Shown piece after piece: positions 16,028 to 23,266 of a stretch of DNA of 64,000 nt (position 1 is its first letter; each line of letters starts with the position of its first letter). Under the pieces are notes generated by a model. That model ran no database searches. It was not told the DNA's origin and worked only from the letters and a program-made list of their open reading frames with translations. A program made the position numbers and the translations under genes. The stretch comes from Lachnospiraceae bacterium. GTDB lineage: Bacteria; Bacillota; Clostridia; Lachnospirales; Lachnospiraceae. The stretch spans positions 1 through 64,000 of the forward strand of contig JAIEAP010000002.1 of assembly GCA_029071325.1 (NCBI GenBank), in the 5' to 3' direction.

Positions 16028-17821
16028 ATGGGAGAATCCATGCAGGGATTGAAACGCAGTCATAGATGCACGGAGGTTACAAGCCAGATGGTGGGGCAGA
16101 CAGTCACTGTCATGGGCTGGGTGCAGAAGAGAAGAAATCTGGGAAGCCTGATTTTTGTTGATTTGAGAGACCGCTCCGGTCTGCTTCAGATTGTATTTGA
16201 CGAGGACAGCGTGGGAAAGGATGGCTTTGAGAAGGCAGGGAGCCTCCGCAGTGAATATGTGATCGCAGTGATTGGAACCGTGCAGAAACGCACTGCGGCG
16301 GTAAACGATAATCTGAAAACCGGAGATATTGAGATCATTGCCACAGATCTGAGAATTCTGTCTGAGGCACAGACTCCGCCTTTTCAGATTGAAGAAAACA
16401 GCCAGACTAAGGACGAGGTGCGCCTAAAATACCGTTATCTTGATCTGCGCCGTCCCGATATCCAGCGCAATCTCATGCTGCGCAGCCGGGTGGCGAATCT
16501 GATGCGCAATTTTATGGAGCAGGAGGGATTCTTAGAGATTGAGACCCCGGTGCTCTGTAAGTCCACGCCGGAGGGAGCCAGGGATTATCTGGTGCCCAGC
16601 CGTGTGCATCCCGGCAGTTTCTATGCGCTGCCTCAGTCGCCTCAGATATTCAAGCAGCTGTTGATGGCGTCTGGCTATGACCGCTATTTCCAGATTGCAA
16701 AATGTTTCCGGGACGAGGATCTGCGCGCAGACCGTCAGCCGGAATTTACCCAGGCGGATATGGAGTTGTCCTTTGTAGACATGGATGACGTGATAGATGT
16801 GAATGAACGTCTGCTGCAGTATGTGTTCCGTGAGGCAATCGGCGTGGAGATCACGCTGCCCCTGCCCAGGATGCCCTGGCAGGAGGCAATGGACCGGTTC
16901 GGTTCCGACAAACCGGACACGAGGTTTGGCATGGAGCTTAACGATGTATCCGAAGTGGTGAAGGGCTGCGGCTTTGGCGTATTTACGGGAGCGCTGGAGC
17001 AGGGCGGTTCCGTTCGTGGCATCAATGTGAAGGGACAGGGCGCTATGCCCCGCAAAAGAATAGATAAGCTGGTGGAATTTGCCAAGGGCTATGGCGCCAA
17101 AGGTCTTGCTTATCTTTCGGTCAATGAGGACGGCACCTACAAGTCCTCCTTTGCAAAATTCATGACGGAGGAGGAGTTAAAGCAGCTGGTAACCGCAATG
17201 GAGGGTGAGCCGGGAGATCTGCTGCTGTTTGCTGCCGACCGCAATAAAATCGTGTGGAATGTGTTAGGGGCGCTTCGCCTGGAGCTGGCGCAGGAGCTGG
17301 AACTGCTGGACGAAAATCAGTACAATTTCCTGTGGATTACGGAATTTCCGCTGCTGGAGTGGTCGGACGAGGAGAACCGCTTTATGGCGATGCACCATCC
17401 CTTTACTATGCCGGTGGAGGAAGACTGGGCAAATGTGGATACCGATCCAGGCTCTGTCCGCGCCAAGGCATATGATATTGTGTTAAACGGAACAGAGCTG
17501 GGAGGCGGCTCCGTCCGTATCCATCAGGATGATATTCAGGAGAAAATGTTTGAGGTGCTGGGCTTCACCCCGGAACAGGCCTATGAGCAGTTCGGTTTCC
17601 TGCTGGATGCCTTCAAATACGGTGTGCCGCCTCACGCAGGACTTGCCTACGGTCTGGATCGTATGGTGATGCATATGGTTCATGCGGATTCCATCCGCGA
17701 TGTGATCGCATTCCCCAAAGTAAAGGATGCATCCTGCCTCATGAGCAATGCGCCGGATGTGGTAGATGTACGGCAGTTAGAGGAACTGGGGATTCAGGTG
17801 GAAGAGACGGAGAAGAATTAA
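16028..17821 (+). CDS. aspS: Aspartyl-tRNA synthetase
   Basis: A 597-residue bacterial-type AspRS. Domains in order: an N-terminal OB-fold anticodon-binding domain (VMGWVQKRRNLGSLIFVDLRDRSG); the class II catalytic core with QSPQIFKQLLMASGYDRYFQIAKCFRDEDLRADRQPEF motif 2 region (shown here in parts); the bacterial GAD insertion at about 280-420; and motif 3 (GLAYGLDRMVMHM). The next stretch, DVIAFPKVKDASCLM, is typical. The start is ATG 16028 after AGGAGGAAATAGGAC; a second in-frame ATG at 16040 is less well placed. A terminator follows. The conserved hisS-aspS pair gives a firm identification. Confidence 0.96.
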   Translation: MGESMQGLKRSHRCTEVTSQMVGQTVTVMGWVQKRRNLGSLIFVDLRDRSGLLQIVFDEDSVGKDGFEKAGSLRSEYVIAVIGTVQKRTAAVNDNLKTGDIEIIATDLRILSEAQTPPFQIEENSQTKDEVRLKYRYLDLRRPDIQRNLMLRSRVANLMRNFMEQEGFLEIETPVLCKSTPEGARDYLVPSRVHPGSFYALPQSPQIFKQLLMASGYDRYFQIAKCFRDEDLRADRQPEFTQADMELSFVDMDDVIDVNERLLQYVFREAIGVEITLPLPRMPWQEAMDRFGSDKPDTRFGMELNDVSEVVKGCGFGVFTGALEQGGSVRGINVKGQGAMPRKRIDKLVEFAKGYGAKGLAYLSVNEDGTYKSSFAKFMTEEELKQLVTAMEGEPGDLLLFAADRNKIVWNVLGALRLELAQELELLDENQYNFLWITEFPLLEWSDEENRFMAMHHPFTMPVEEDWANVDTDPGSVRAKAYDIVLNGTELGGGSVRIHQDDIQEKMFEVLGFTPEQAYEQFGFLLDAFKYGVPPHAGLAYGLDRMVMHMVHADSIRDVIAFPKVKDASCLMSNAPDVVDVRQLEELGIQVEETEKN

Positions 17822-17835
17822 ACGTATAGATTGAT

Positions 17836-17865
17836 AAAGGCAGATTGCTTTGCAATCTGCCTTTT
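17836..17865 (+). terminator. Terminator after aspS
   Basis: The stem AGGCAGATTG/CAATCTGCCT with a 5-base loop is followed by TTTT. It lies 15 bases after the aspS stop codon and just before the convergent DegV gene, so it may serve both strands. Confidence 0.85.
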
Positions 17866-17883
17866 GACTGTGTTTATGTGAAA

Positions 17884-18756
17884 TCAGCGGTAGTCGCCCA
17901 TATAGAACAGTGCGACGGTTCCAGGACCGGAATGGGCGCCGATGGTGGAACCGACGTAATTGATGAGGAAGCTGTCAATGCCGAACCGGGCCTTTACCTG
18001 ATCGGCTACGAACTGCGCATCTTCCAGGCAGTCGCCGTGGCTGATAAATACAATATCATTCTGGTCACGGTAGCTGCCAATCTGTTTTTCCATGCTGTCA
18101 ACCAGTGCAGTCAGGGACTTTTTGCGTCCCCGCACTTTTGACAGGGGGATCAGATGCCCTTCATTGTCTACATGGAGGATGGGTTTTAAGTTAATGACTG
18201 TTCCAATGAAGGCAGCAGTCTTGGAGACTCGTCCTCCCCGGTAGAGATGGAACAGGTCGTCCACCGTAAAATTGTGTACGAGATGGAGTTTGTTTGCCTC
18301 GATCCATTCTGCAGTTTCGTCCAGAGATTTGCCGTTTTCCATCATGGATACTGCTTTGTGAACTAAAAGCCCTTCGCCCAGAGACGCACACAGGGAATCA
18401 ATGACGGTGATGCGGTGCGGGAAATTCTCTTCCGCCAGCTCTTCAGCTGCAATCCGGGCACTGTTGTAGCTTCCGCTCAGACCGCTGGAAAATGCAATAT
18501 GAAGAATATCAGAATTATGTTCATTTGCCAGCTTTATAAAAAGCTCCTTGGCAGTCTCCGGGTTGACCTGGGAAGTCGTGGGAAGCTGACCGGCGCGCAT
18601 CTTGGCGTAAAACTCTTTGACGTCCATGGGATTTTCCCTGTCGTAGGTGACGTCTTCCATCGTATAGGTCAGGGACATAATGCCGAGATTGTGTTTCGCA
18701 ATATATTCTTCAGGCAGATCGGCAGTGGTATCTGTTGTAATGATAAATGAGTTCAT
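17884..18756 (-). CDS. DegV family fatty-acid-binding protein (FakB-like)
   Basis: A 290-residue DegV protein. DegV proteins bind a fatty acid in a deep pocket, and some (FakB) present it to the kinase FakA for phospholipid synthesis. Signature parts are the start TTDTTADLPEEYI, RAGQLPTTSQVNPE, HIAFSSGLSGSYNSARIAAEEL, VIDSLCASLGEGLL, RGGRVSKTAAFIG and the C-terminal VGSTIGAHSGPGTVALFYMG. The length is normal. The start ATG at 18756 has AGAGGAGGATTTC. It is a single gene with its own promoter. The fatty-acid specificity cannot be read from the sequence. Confidence 0.92.
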   Translation of the reverse strand: MNSFIITTDTTADLPEEYIAKHNLGIMSLTYTMEDVTYDRENPMDVKEFYAKMRAGQLPTTSQVNPETAKELFIKLANEHNSDILHIAFSSGLSGSYNSARIAAEELAEENFPHRITVIDSLCASLGEGLLVHKAVSMMENGKSLDETAEWIEANKLHLVHNFTVDDLFHLYRGGRVSKTAAFIGTVINLKPILHVDNEGHLIPLSKVRGRKKSLTALVDSMEKQIGSYRDQNDIVFISHGDCLEDAQFVADQVKARFGIDSFLINYVGSTIGAHSGPGTVALFYMGDYR

Positions 18757-18798
18757 GAAATCCTCCTCTTATAAGGTCAATGTTATCTACATTTCTAA

Positions 18799-18828
18799 AG
18801 TATATCATACTTATCCTTTATTTGTAAA
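18799..18828 (-). promoter_or_regulatory. Promoter of the DegV gene
   Basis: On the minus strand TTTACA (18828-18823) and TATACT (18804-18799) are separated by 18 bases, about 40 bases upstream of the start codon. Confidence 0.6.
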
Positions 18829-19027
18829 TTTTTTATAAAGTGAAAAATCTCTCTTTACTTTCGCAGAAAAAGGGGGTAATATAAAAAACATCTTTTTTAT
18901 CTTTTTTCTTATTTGGAAGTTTCGGAACAGGAATTTCCTTTCTTGGAAGTGTCATTCCGGGAATATCAGAACAGACAGAGCCAGAATCCCAACAAGAGGT
19001 TTGTACAGTGCACAGGAGGATTTTGGA

Positions 19028-19201
19028 ATGAAAGAAATTTTTGAGCAGTACGGCGGAGTGATCGTGACGGTCATAGCTATTGTGGCGTTGGTAGCATTGA
19101 TTACGGCAATTATGGGAGGCGGAAGCAGCGGACCCGTCTATGAGGCATTTAAGGGATTGATCGACAATTTCGCCCAAAACGCAGGCGTAGCAGCGCCATA
19201 G
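19028..19201 (+). CDS. Flp-like small membrane protein, first gene of a Tad-like locus
   Basis: A 57-residue protein beginning MKEIFEQYGGVIV, with one hydrophobic segment (about 10-30) and a short polar tail. The E-x-Y-G motif directly in front of the membrane helix resembles the mature N-terminus of Flp pilins (E-Y-G), but no leader peptide precedes it. Four later genes in the locus encode proteins with Tyr at residue 8 too. ATG 19028 follows GGAGGATTTTGGA. The gene lies 11 bases before the CpaF-like ATPase, so it is the best candidate for the major pilin-like subunit. No clear promoter was found in 18829-19027. Confidence 0.65.
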   Translation: MKEIFEQYGGVIVTVIAIVALVALITAIMGGGSSGPVYEAFKGLIDNFAQNAGVAAP

Positions 19202-19212
19202 GAGGATTGCAG

Positions 19213-20298
19213 TTGGAGAAAACAGACTTAGGAATTCCTATGGAACCGGACTATTTTGGTCCGCTGTGGCGCTATGTGCGCAACGACAAAATAACAGACA
19301 TTGATTATAACGGCAGTCAGTTGTGGATCACGGATGTGGAGAATGAGCGGTATCTGGTCCGCAGCAGCGGGATTACGGATAAGTTTGTAGAGCAGTTTTC
19401 ACATCGTATCGCTAACGAGGTAAGTAAGCCCTTTAATAAGAAATGCAATCTTCTGGAGGCAGAGACAGATACCTTGCGTATCAGCATCGTACATGAATCA
19501 GCGGCGGTGTCCGGCAGAAGTATCTGTATACGCAAGTCTATGCCGATGGTGCGTATGCAGGCACGGAAAATGGCAGAGGAGGAATATTGCAGCCTGCCGG
19601 TGTTGGAGCTTTTGGCAAATTGTGTGACGGCAAAGATGAATTTTGTGTTCTGCGGAGAGCCGGGCTCCGGCAAGACGGAGTGCGCCAAATTTTTCTCGCA
19701 GTTCATTCCGGCACAGGATCGTGTCATCACGATCGAGGATAATCTGGAATGGCATTACAGCAGGATCAATCCCGGAAAAGATTGCGTGGAGCTTCGGATC
19801 GGACCGGAATTTGATTACACCAAGGCAATCAAGACATGTCTGCGGCAGAATCCTTCCTGGATCATGCTCTCGGAAGCCCGATCTACCGAGGTGAAGTCCC
19901 TGTTAGAGTGCTGGTCTACCGGTATTCGCGGGTTTACAACGCTTCATACCGATGATGTGCGTAAAATACCCGATCGAATCCTGAATATGATGGAGAGCCG
20001 GATGGATGCGGACCGCATGGAAAATGATGTCTACAGCTATGTGGATGTGGGAATCCTGCTGCGTAAGAAGCTGCGCCCGGACGGAAGGATTTATCGCTAT
20101 ATGGATCAGGTGTGCTTTTTCCTTCGGGAAAATCAGCAGAACATGGTGCATATGCAGGTGATGGACGGCAATCTTCTGGTCAAAGATCTTCCGGCAAGCC
20201 TGGTGAAGCGCATGATCCGCAGCGGAATTTCGGAGCCTTATCAGTCTCAGGCGGTCAGGAAAATGATAGAAGGAGGTGATAACGTTGAAAGAACATGA
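19213..20298 (+). CDS. CpaF/TadA-like secretion ATPase
   Basis: A 361-residue VirB11/CpaF-family ATPase expected to power assembly of a Tad-type pilus from the cytoplasmic face. The Walker A motif GEPGSGKT lies at 148-155, the Asp box is VITIEDNLEW, and the Walker B region is SWIMLSEARSTE. The His box is GFTTLHTDD. The N-terminal part is shorter than in classical CpaF proteins, with no long extension. Start: TTG at 19213, six bases after GGAGGA; a TTG at 19207 is too close to that site. The 3' end overlaps the next gene by 14 bases. Confidence 0.82.
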   Translation: MEKTDLGIPMEPDYFGPLWRYVRNDKITDIDYNGSQLWITDVENERYLVRSSGITDKFVEQFSHRIANEVSKPFNKKCNLLEAETDTLRISIVHESAAVSGRSICIRKSMPMVRMQARKMAEEEYCSLPVLELLANCVTAKMNFVFCGEPGSGKTECAKFFSQFIPAQDRVITIEDNLEWHYSRINPGKDCVELRIGPEFDYTKAIKTCLRQNPSWIMLSEARSTEVKSLLECWSTGIRGFTTLHTDDVRKIPDRILNMMESRMDADRMENDVYSYVDVGILLRKKLRPDGRIYRYMDQVCFFLRENQQNMVHMQVMDGNLLVKDLPASLVKRMIRSGISEPYQSQAVRKMIEGGDNVERT

Positions 20299-21547
20299 GA
20301 GGATATGGAAATATGCTGCGGCTTTTGCGGCATTGGCAGTTGGAGCGTTTCTTTTCCGGCTGGGGATTGTGGGATGTCTGATCTGCACTGCGGTGTTTGC
20401 GGTAGTGGCGTTTCGCTGGAAATCTGTTATGGAAGAGGAACAGAGACAGAAAATACGGTTGCAGGAGGTACAGCTTTATCTGGAACAGCTTTTGTATTCT
20501 TTCCTGCAGCACCAGAAAATCCTGAGTGCGCTGGAGGATGTATGCCCGTTGTTTCCGGAAGGAAATATGAGGCGGTGCCTGGACCGGGCGATCGCTCATA
20601 TCCGGCAGGATTATGACAGCAATGCGCAGGAGCAGCTGGCGCTTCTCGCCGAAGAGTACGACAATGAACGGCTGAAAAATATTCATGCGTATTTATTACA
20701 GGTGGAGCAGCACGGCGGTGCGTATGAATCCACCGTGGATTTCCTGCTGGAGGATCTGCGCCGGTGGTCTGAGCGTATCCGAGTGTATCAGGAAGACTGT
20801 AAGAGGTATATGCGCAATGTTCTGGTGGCAGTTTGTCTGTCCGTACTGGTCTGCGCCATCACCAACAGCCTTCTTCCGGGAGATCTGTCAATCGGCAGGA
20901 CCGTGGCGTGTCAGGCATCAGGTACGGTTGTACTCTGTCTGGACATGCTGCTGTTGCTGCGGACTTCGAAACGCACCTGTCGTAACTGGCTGAAGGAAAA
21001 GGAATATGGATCTGGTGATTCACGAAAGCAGTATGTGTATTGCCGGGAGCACAGGAATCTTAAGAGTATGCTGTATCGGAGATCCCTTCGCAAGAAGATG
21101 ATGCGGGCATTTCCGCAGTGGCTGATGGATATTTCTCTGCTGCTGCAGACAGAAAATGTTCAGGTGGCGCTGTATCGCACCAGGACGAATGCACCGGAAA
21201 TATTGCGTCCGGCTATTGAGGAAATGATAGAAGAACTGCAGCAGAACCCAGAGAGCCTGGAGCCGTATCTGAATTTCCTGAAAGGTTATGATCTGCCGGA
21301 TGTGACGGCTGCCATGCGTATGCTGTATGCGCTTTCCGATGGAGGCTATGGCAGCGGAGAGAAACAGCTCGCCCAGATACTGGCAAGGAATCAGGAACTG
21401 TTAGATAAGGCAGAGCGGGCCAGGAACGAGGATGCGCTTGCCGGGTTATACGGGCTGTTTCTGGCGCCGGCATTGACCGGAGCCGGAAAAATGATGGTGG
21501 ATATGACGATGTTTTTGATTCTGTTCTTGGGACAGGTTCAGTGGTAA
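20285..21547 (+). CDS. TadB/TadC-like inner-membrane platform protein
   Basis: A 420-residue membrane protein with two N-terminal membrane segments (about 9-43), a cytoplasmic helical part (LEQLLYSFLQHQKILSALEDV), two central segments (about 180-225), a second helical part (FPQWLMDISLLLQTENVQVAL) and a final segment at the C-terminus. The repeated layout matches type II secretion F-domain proteins such as TadB and TadC, which form the assembly platform above the ATPase. Similarity is by topology and context rather than by a strict motif. TTG at 20285 with AAGGAGGTGAT is the preferred start. It overlaps the ATPase gene and is followed by the first TadE-like gene. Confidence 0.7.
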   Translation: MKEHERIWKYAAAFAALAVGAFLFRLGIVGCLICTAVFAVVAFRWKSVMEEEQRQKIRLQEVQLYLEQLLYSFLQHQKILSALEDVCPLFPEGNMRRCLDRAIAHIRQDYDSNAQEQLALLAEEYDNERLKNIHAYLLQVEQHGGAYESTVDFLLEDLRRWSERIRVYQEDCKRYMRNVLVAVCLSVLVCAITNSLLPGDLSIGRTVACQASGTVVLCLDMLLLLRTSKRTCRNWLKEKEYGSGDSRKQYVYCREHRNLKSMLYRRSLRKKMMRAFPQWLMDISLLLQTENVQVALYRTRTNAPEILRPAIEEMIEELQQNPESLEPYLNFLKGYDLPDVTAAMRMLYALSDGGYGSGEKQLAQILARNQELLDKAERARNEDALAGLYGLFLAPALTGAGKMMVDMTMFLILFLGQVQW

Positions 21548-21556
21548 GGAGGGAAT

Positions 21557-21886
21557 ATGGGTCAGGTAATTAAGGCATATCTGGGTATTTTTCTGATGAT
21601 GCTTCTGCTGGCAGCGGGCGCGGGTGTTATTGCGGCGGAGGTGGAAATCTGCCGGGCAAGAGATTTTAAGACAGATGTGGTGACGGAGCTGGAGAACAGT
21701 AATTTTCATCCGGACGTGATAGCGGCGTGCAGACAGCAGGCAGAGGATATGGGCTATGATCTTCAGATAGACACATATGCAGATGAGGATGGAATACGGC
21801 AGGCATCGGTGATACTGGTATACAGTTATCGGCTGGGACCGTTCCACACCGATACGGAGCATGTGCTGCGTGGGATTGCGAGGTGA
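21557..21886 (+). CDS. TadE-like or pseudopilin-like membrane protein
   Basis: A 109-residue protein with one N-terminal membrane segment (about 8-30), Tyr at residue 8, and an extracytoplasmic domain of about 75 residues containing two cysteines. The C-terminal half (MGYDLQIDTYAD, ASVILVYSYRLGPF) has the small beta-sheet look of a minor pilin or TadE-like subunit. Start ATG 21557 follows GGAGGGAAT. No prepilin peptidase site with a charged leader is visible. The next gene starts 4 bases downstream. Confidence 0.6.
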   Translation: MGQVIKAYLGIFLMMLLLAAGAGVIAAEVEICRARDFKTDVVTELENSNFHPDVIAACRQQAEDMGYDLQIDTYADEDGIRQASVILVYSYRLGPFHTDTEHVLRGIAR

Positions 21887-21890
21887 GTCT

Positions 21891-21998
21891 GTGAAGCGGT
21901 TGATGGAGGATTATGGAATTGCAATATTATATGCTGCAGCAGGTATCGGTCTGCTGGGGGTTCTGTGCTATGCGCTGGGTCGTGTGATCGCAGGATAG
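21891..21998 (+). CDS. 35-residue membrane peptide of the Tad-like locus
   Basis: A very short gene reading VKRLMEDYGIAILYAAAG with one hydrophobic helix and ending RVIAG. The GTG start (21891-21893) has AGGTGAG just upstream, overlapping the end of the previous gene. It also places Tyr at residue 8 followed by Gly, exactly as in the neighbouring small proteins. An ATG at 21903 would give 31 residues and lose that register. It may be a small pilin-like subunit or an accessory membrane peptide. Confidence 0.5.
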   Translation: MKRLMEDYGIAILYAAAGIGLLGVLCYALGRVIAG

Positions 21999-22030
21999 GA
22001 AAGAAATGCGCAAAAGAAAGGAGAAGATCA

Positions 22031-22174
22031 ATGGATACATTATTGGAAGAATACGGAGGCGCTGTGATCGCAGTGCTGGCAGTGGTTGTAATGGCAGGGT
22101 TTCTGCTGGGGCTTTTCTGTCAGGATGGAGTGCTGGGACAAGTGCTGACGTCTGTGGCGGGAAGTGTAAGTTAA
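22031..22174 (+). CDS. 47-residue Flp-like membrane protein
   Basis: The protein starts MDTLLEEYGGAVIAV, followed by one membrane helix and a short tail (VLGQVLTSVAGSVS). The E-E-Y-G motif in front of the helix and Tyr at residue 8 match the 19028 protein, with which it shares overall size and organisation. ATG 22031 follows AAAGGAGAAGATC. It lies between other small membrane protein genes of the same locus and would be a second pilin-like subunit. Confidence 0.6.
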   Translation: MDTLLEEYGGAVIAVLAVVVMAGFLLGLFCQDGVLGQVLTSVAGSVS

Positions 22175-22189
22175 GAAGGGGGAATTCAT

Positions 22190-22621
22190 ATAAAGGGAAT
22201 TTTTCAGACATATGGGCAGACCCTCTTGTATGTGATATTGGCAGGGGTGCTGGTAACATTGGCGGTATTGGGCGCGAGGGGGATAAGCAGGATATCCGCA
22301 ACCGGGACAGAACAGGAAGGGAATAAAATGCAGGATGCCATGGAGCGATATTATCAGGGAAATCCTCCCGTGATCACGTACACGGGAGGCACGTTGTGGA
22401 TGGACGAGCAAGGTGATCTTGAGCATTATTTTTGCGCTGTGGATGAGGAGAATCGCGAGCTGCAGGTGTGCATAAAGGGGATCTGGGATGAACAGGGCCA
22501 GGAGGCAGAGTATCCGTTCGTCCGTTCAGGGCGTTATCGCATGGAAGTAGGGGCACAGGATGACAACGGGCGCAGTACCGTTGCGGCGTTTTGGGTGCCG
22601 GTCAATCAGGGGGGCATATGA
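22190..22621 (+). CDS. Pilin-like membrane protein with probable ATA start codon
   Basis: The frame is open from the previous gene's TAA (22172-22174). No ATG, GTG or TTG occurs until TTG 22226, which lies inside the membrane helix. An ATA at 22190 sits 8 bases after AAGAAGGGGGG and gives I-K-G-I-F-Q-T-Y-G, aligning residue by residue with M-K-E-I-F-E-Q-Y-G of the first gene in the locus. With this start the protein has 143 residues: one membrane segment (about 10-30) and an extracytoplasmic beta-rich domain (VITYTGGTLWMDEQGD, FAAFWVPV region). The stop overlaps the start of the next gene (ATGA). Confidence 0.6.
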   Translation: MKGIFQTYGQTLLYVILAGVLVTLAVLGARGISRISATGTEQEGNKMQDAMERYYQGNPPVITYTGGTLWMDEQGDLEHYFCAVDEENRELQVCIKGIWDEQGQEAEYPFVRSGRYRMEVGAQDDNGRSTVAAFWVPVNQGGI

Positions 22622-23253
22622 AGCATATTGTATTTGGTTTGGTAACAGGAAGCATAGCGGTTATGTTTGTAGTGATGTTGTCCGTGTTTATGGACCGCAA
22701 TGTTCGCAGGGAAGAGCTGGAGAACAGTCTGGCGGAGGCTATGGAGACAACGATGTTAGCGTGGCAGCAGGAGCGGCAGGACATGGATCATGGTGAATGG
22801 ACGGCAGAAAAGCTGGAAAAGACGCTGGTGCAGTATCTCGTCGGACAGATTGCCTCTGATTCCGAACTTATCGTGGAGGTTCTGGCGGCAGACAGCGAAA
22901 AGGGACTTCTGTCGGCAAGAGCCGTGGAACGGTTCCGGTATCCTGTCGGACAGGAAGGGGAGGTGGAATGTACGCGGACTATATTGGCGGACAGCATAGA
23001 ACCGGCACAACAGAATAGCGATAGACAGCATACCGTGCGTTTTTATCTGTCCAGAGAGGATATGGAGCAGGGTAGCACGGCATATAAGCAGATGGTAGTC
23101 ATGCACGGGGACAGCTTGATCCAGCCGGGAGAGCCGAGAATGCTTCCGGAAAATACAGGAAGCTTTGTAGAGTGGCGGGATGCCGGAGATTATCTGGCAG
23201 ACTTCTCGCAACGAGTAGAAGAAGATCTATGCTATTATGCTGTATTTGAGTAA
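22618..23253 (+). CDS. Membrane-anchored extracytoplasmic protein of the Tad-like locus
   Basis: A 211-residue protein with one N-terminal membrane segment (about 4-24) and a large extracytoplasmic region. That region starts with an amphipathic helix (RREELENSLAEAMETTMLAWQQ), as in TadE/TadF-type minor pilins, and continues into a mixed alpha/beta domain (VEVLAADSEKGLLSARAVERF, TVRFYLSREDMEQG). ATG 22618 overlaps the previous stop by ATGA, so the two are translationally coupled. It has no recognised family; a minor subunit or assembly-factor role is inferred from context. Confidence 0.55.
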   Translation: MKHIVFGLVTGSIAVMFVVMLSVFMDRNVRREELENSLAEAMETTMLAWQQERQDMDHGEWTAEKLEKTLVQYLVGQIASDSELIVEVLAADSEKGLLSARAVERFRYPVGQEGEVECTRTILADSIEPAQQNSDRQHTVRFYLSREDMEQGSTAYKQMVVMHGDSLIQPGEPRMLPENTGSFVEWRDAGDYLADFSQRVEEDLCYYAVFE

Positions 23254-23266
23254 GAAGGAGGTTTGT

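Noticed and set aside
22226-22228. TTG start for the pilin-like protein at 22190
   Set aside because: It would cut the N-terminus off in the membrane helix and destroy the Tyr8 alignment with neighbouring proteins; no ribosome-binding site precedes it.
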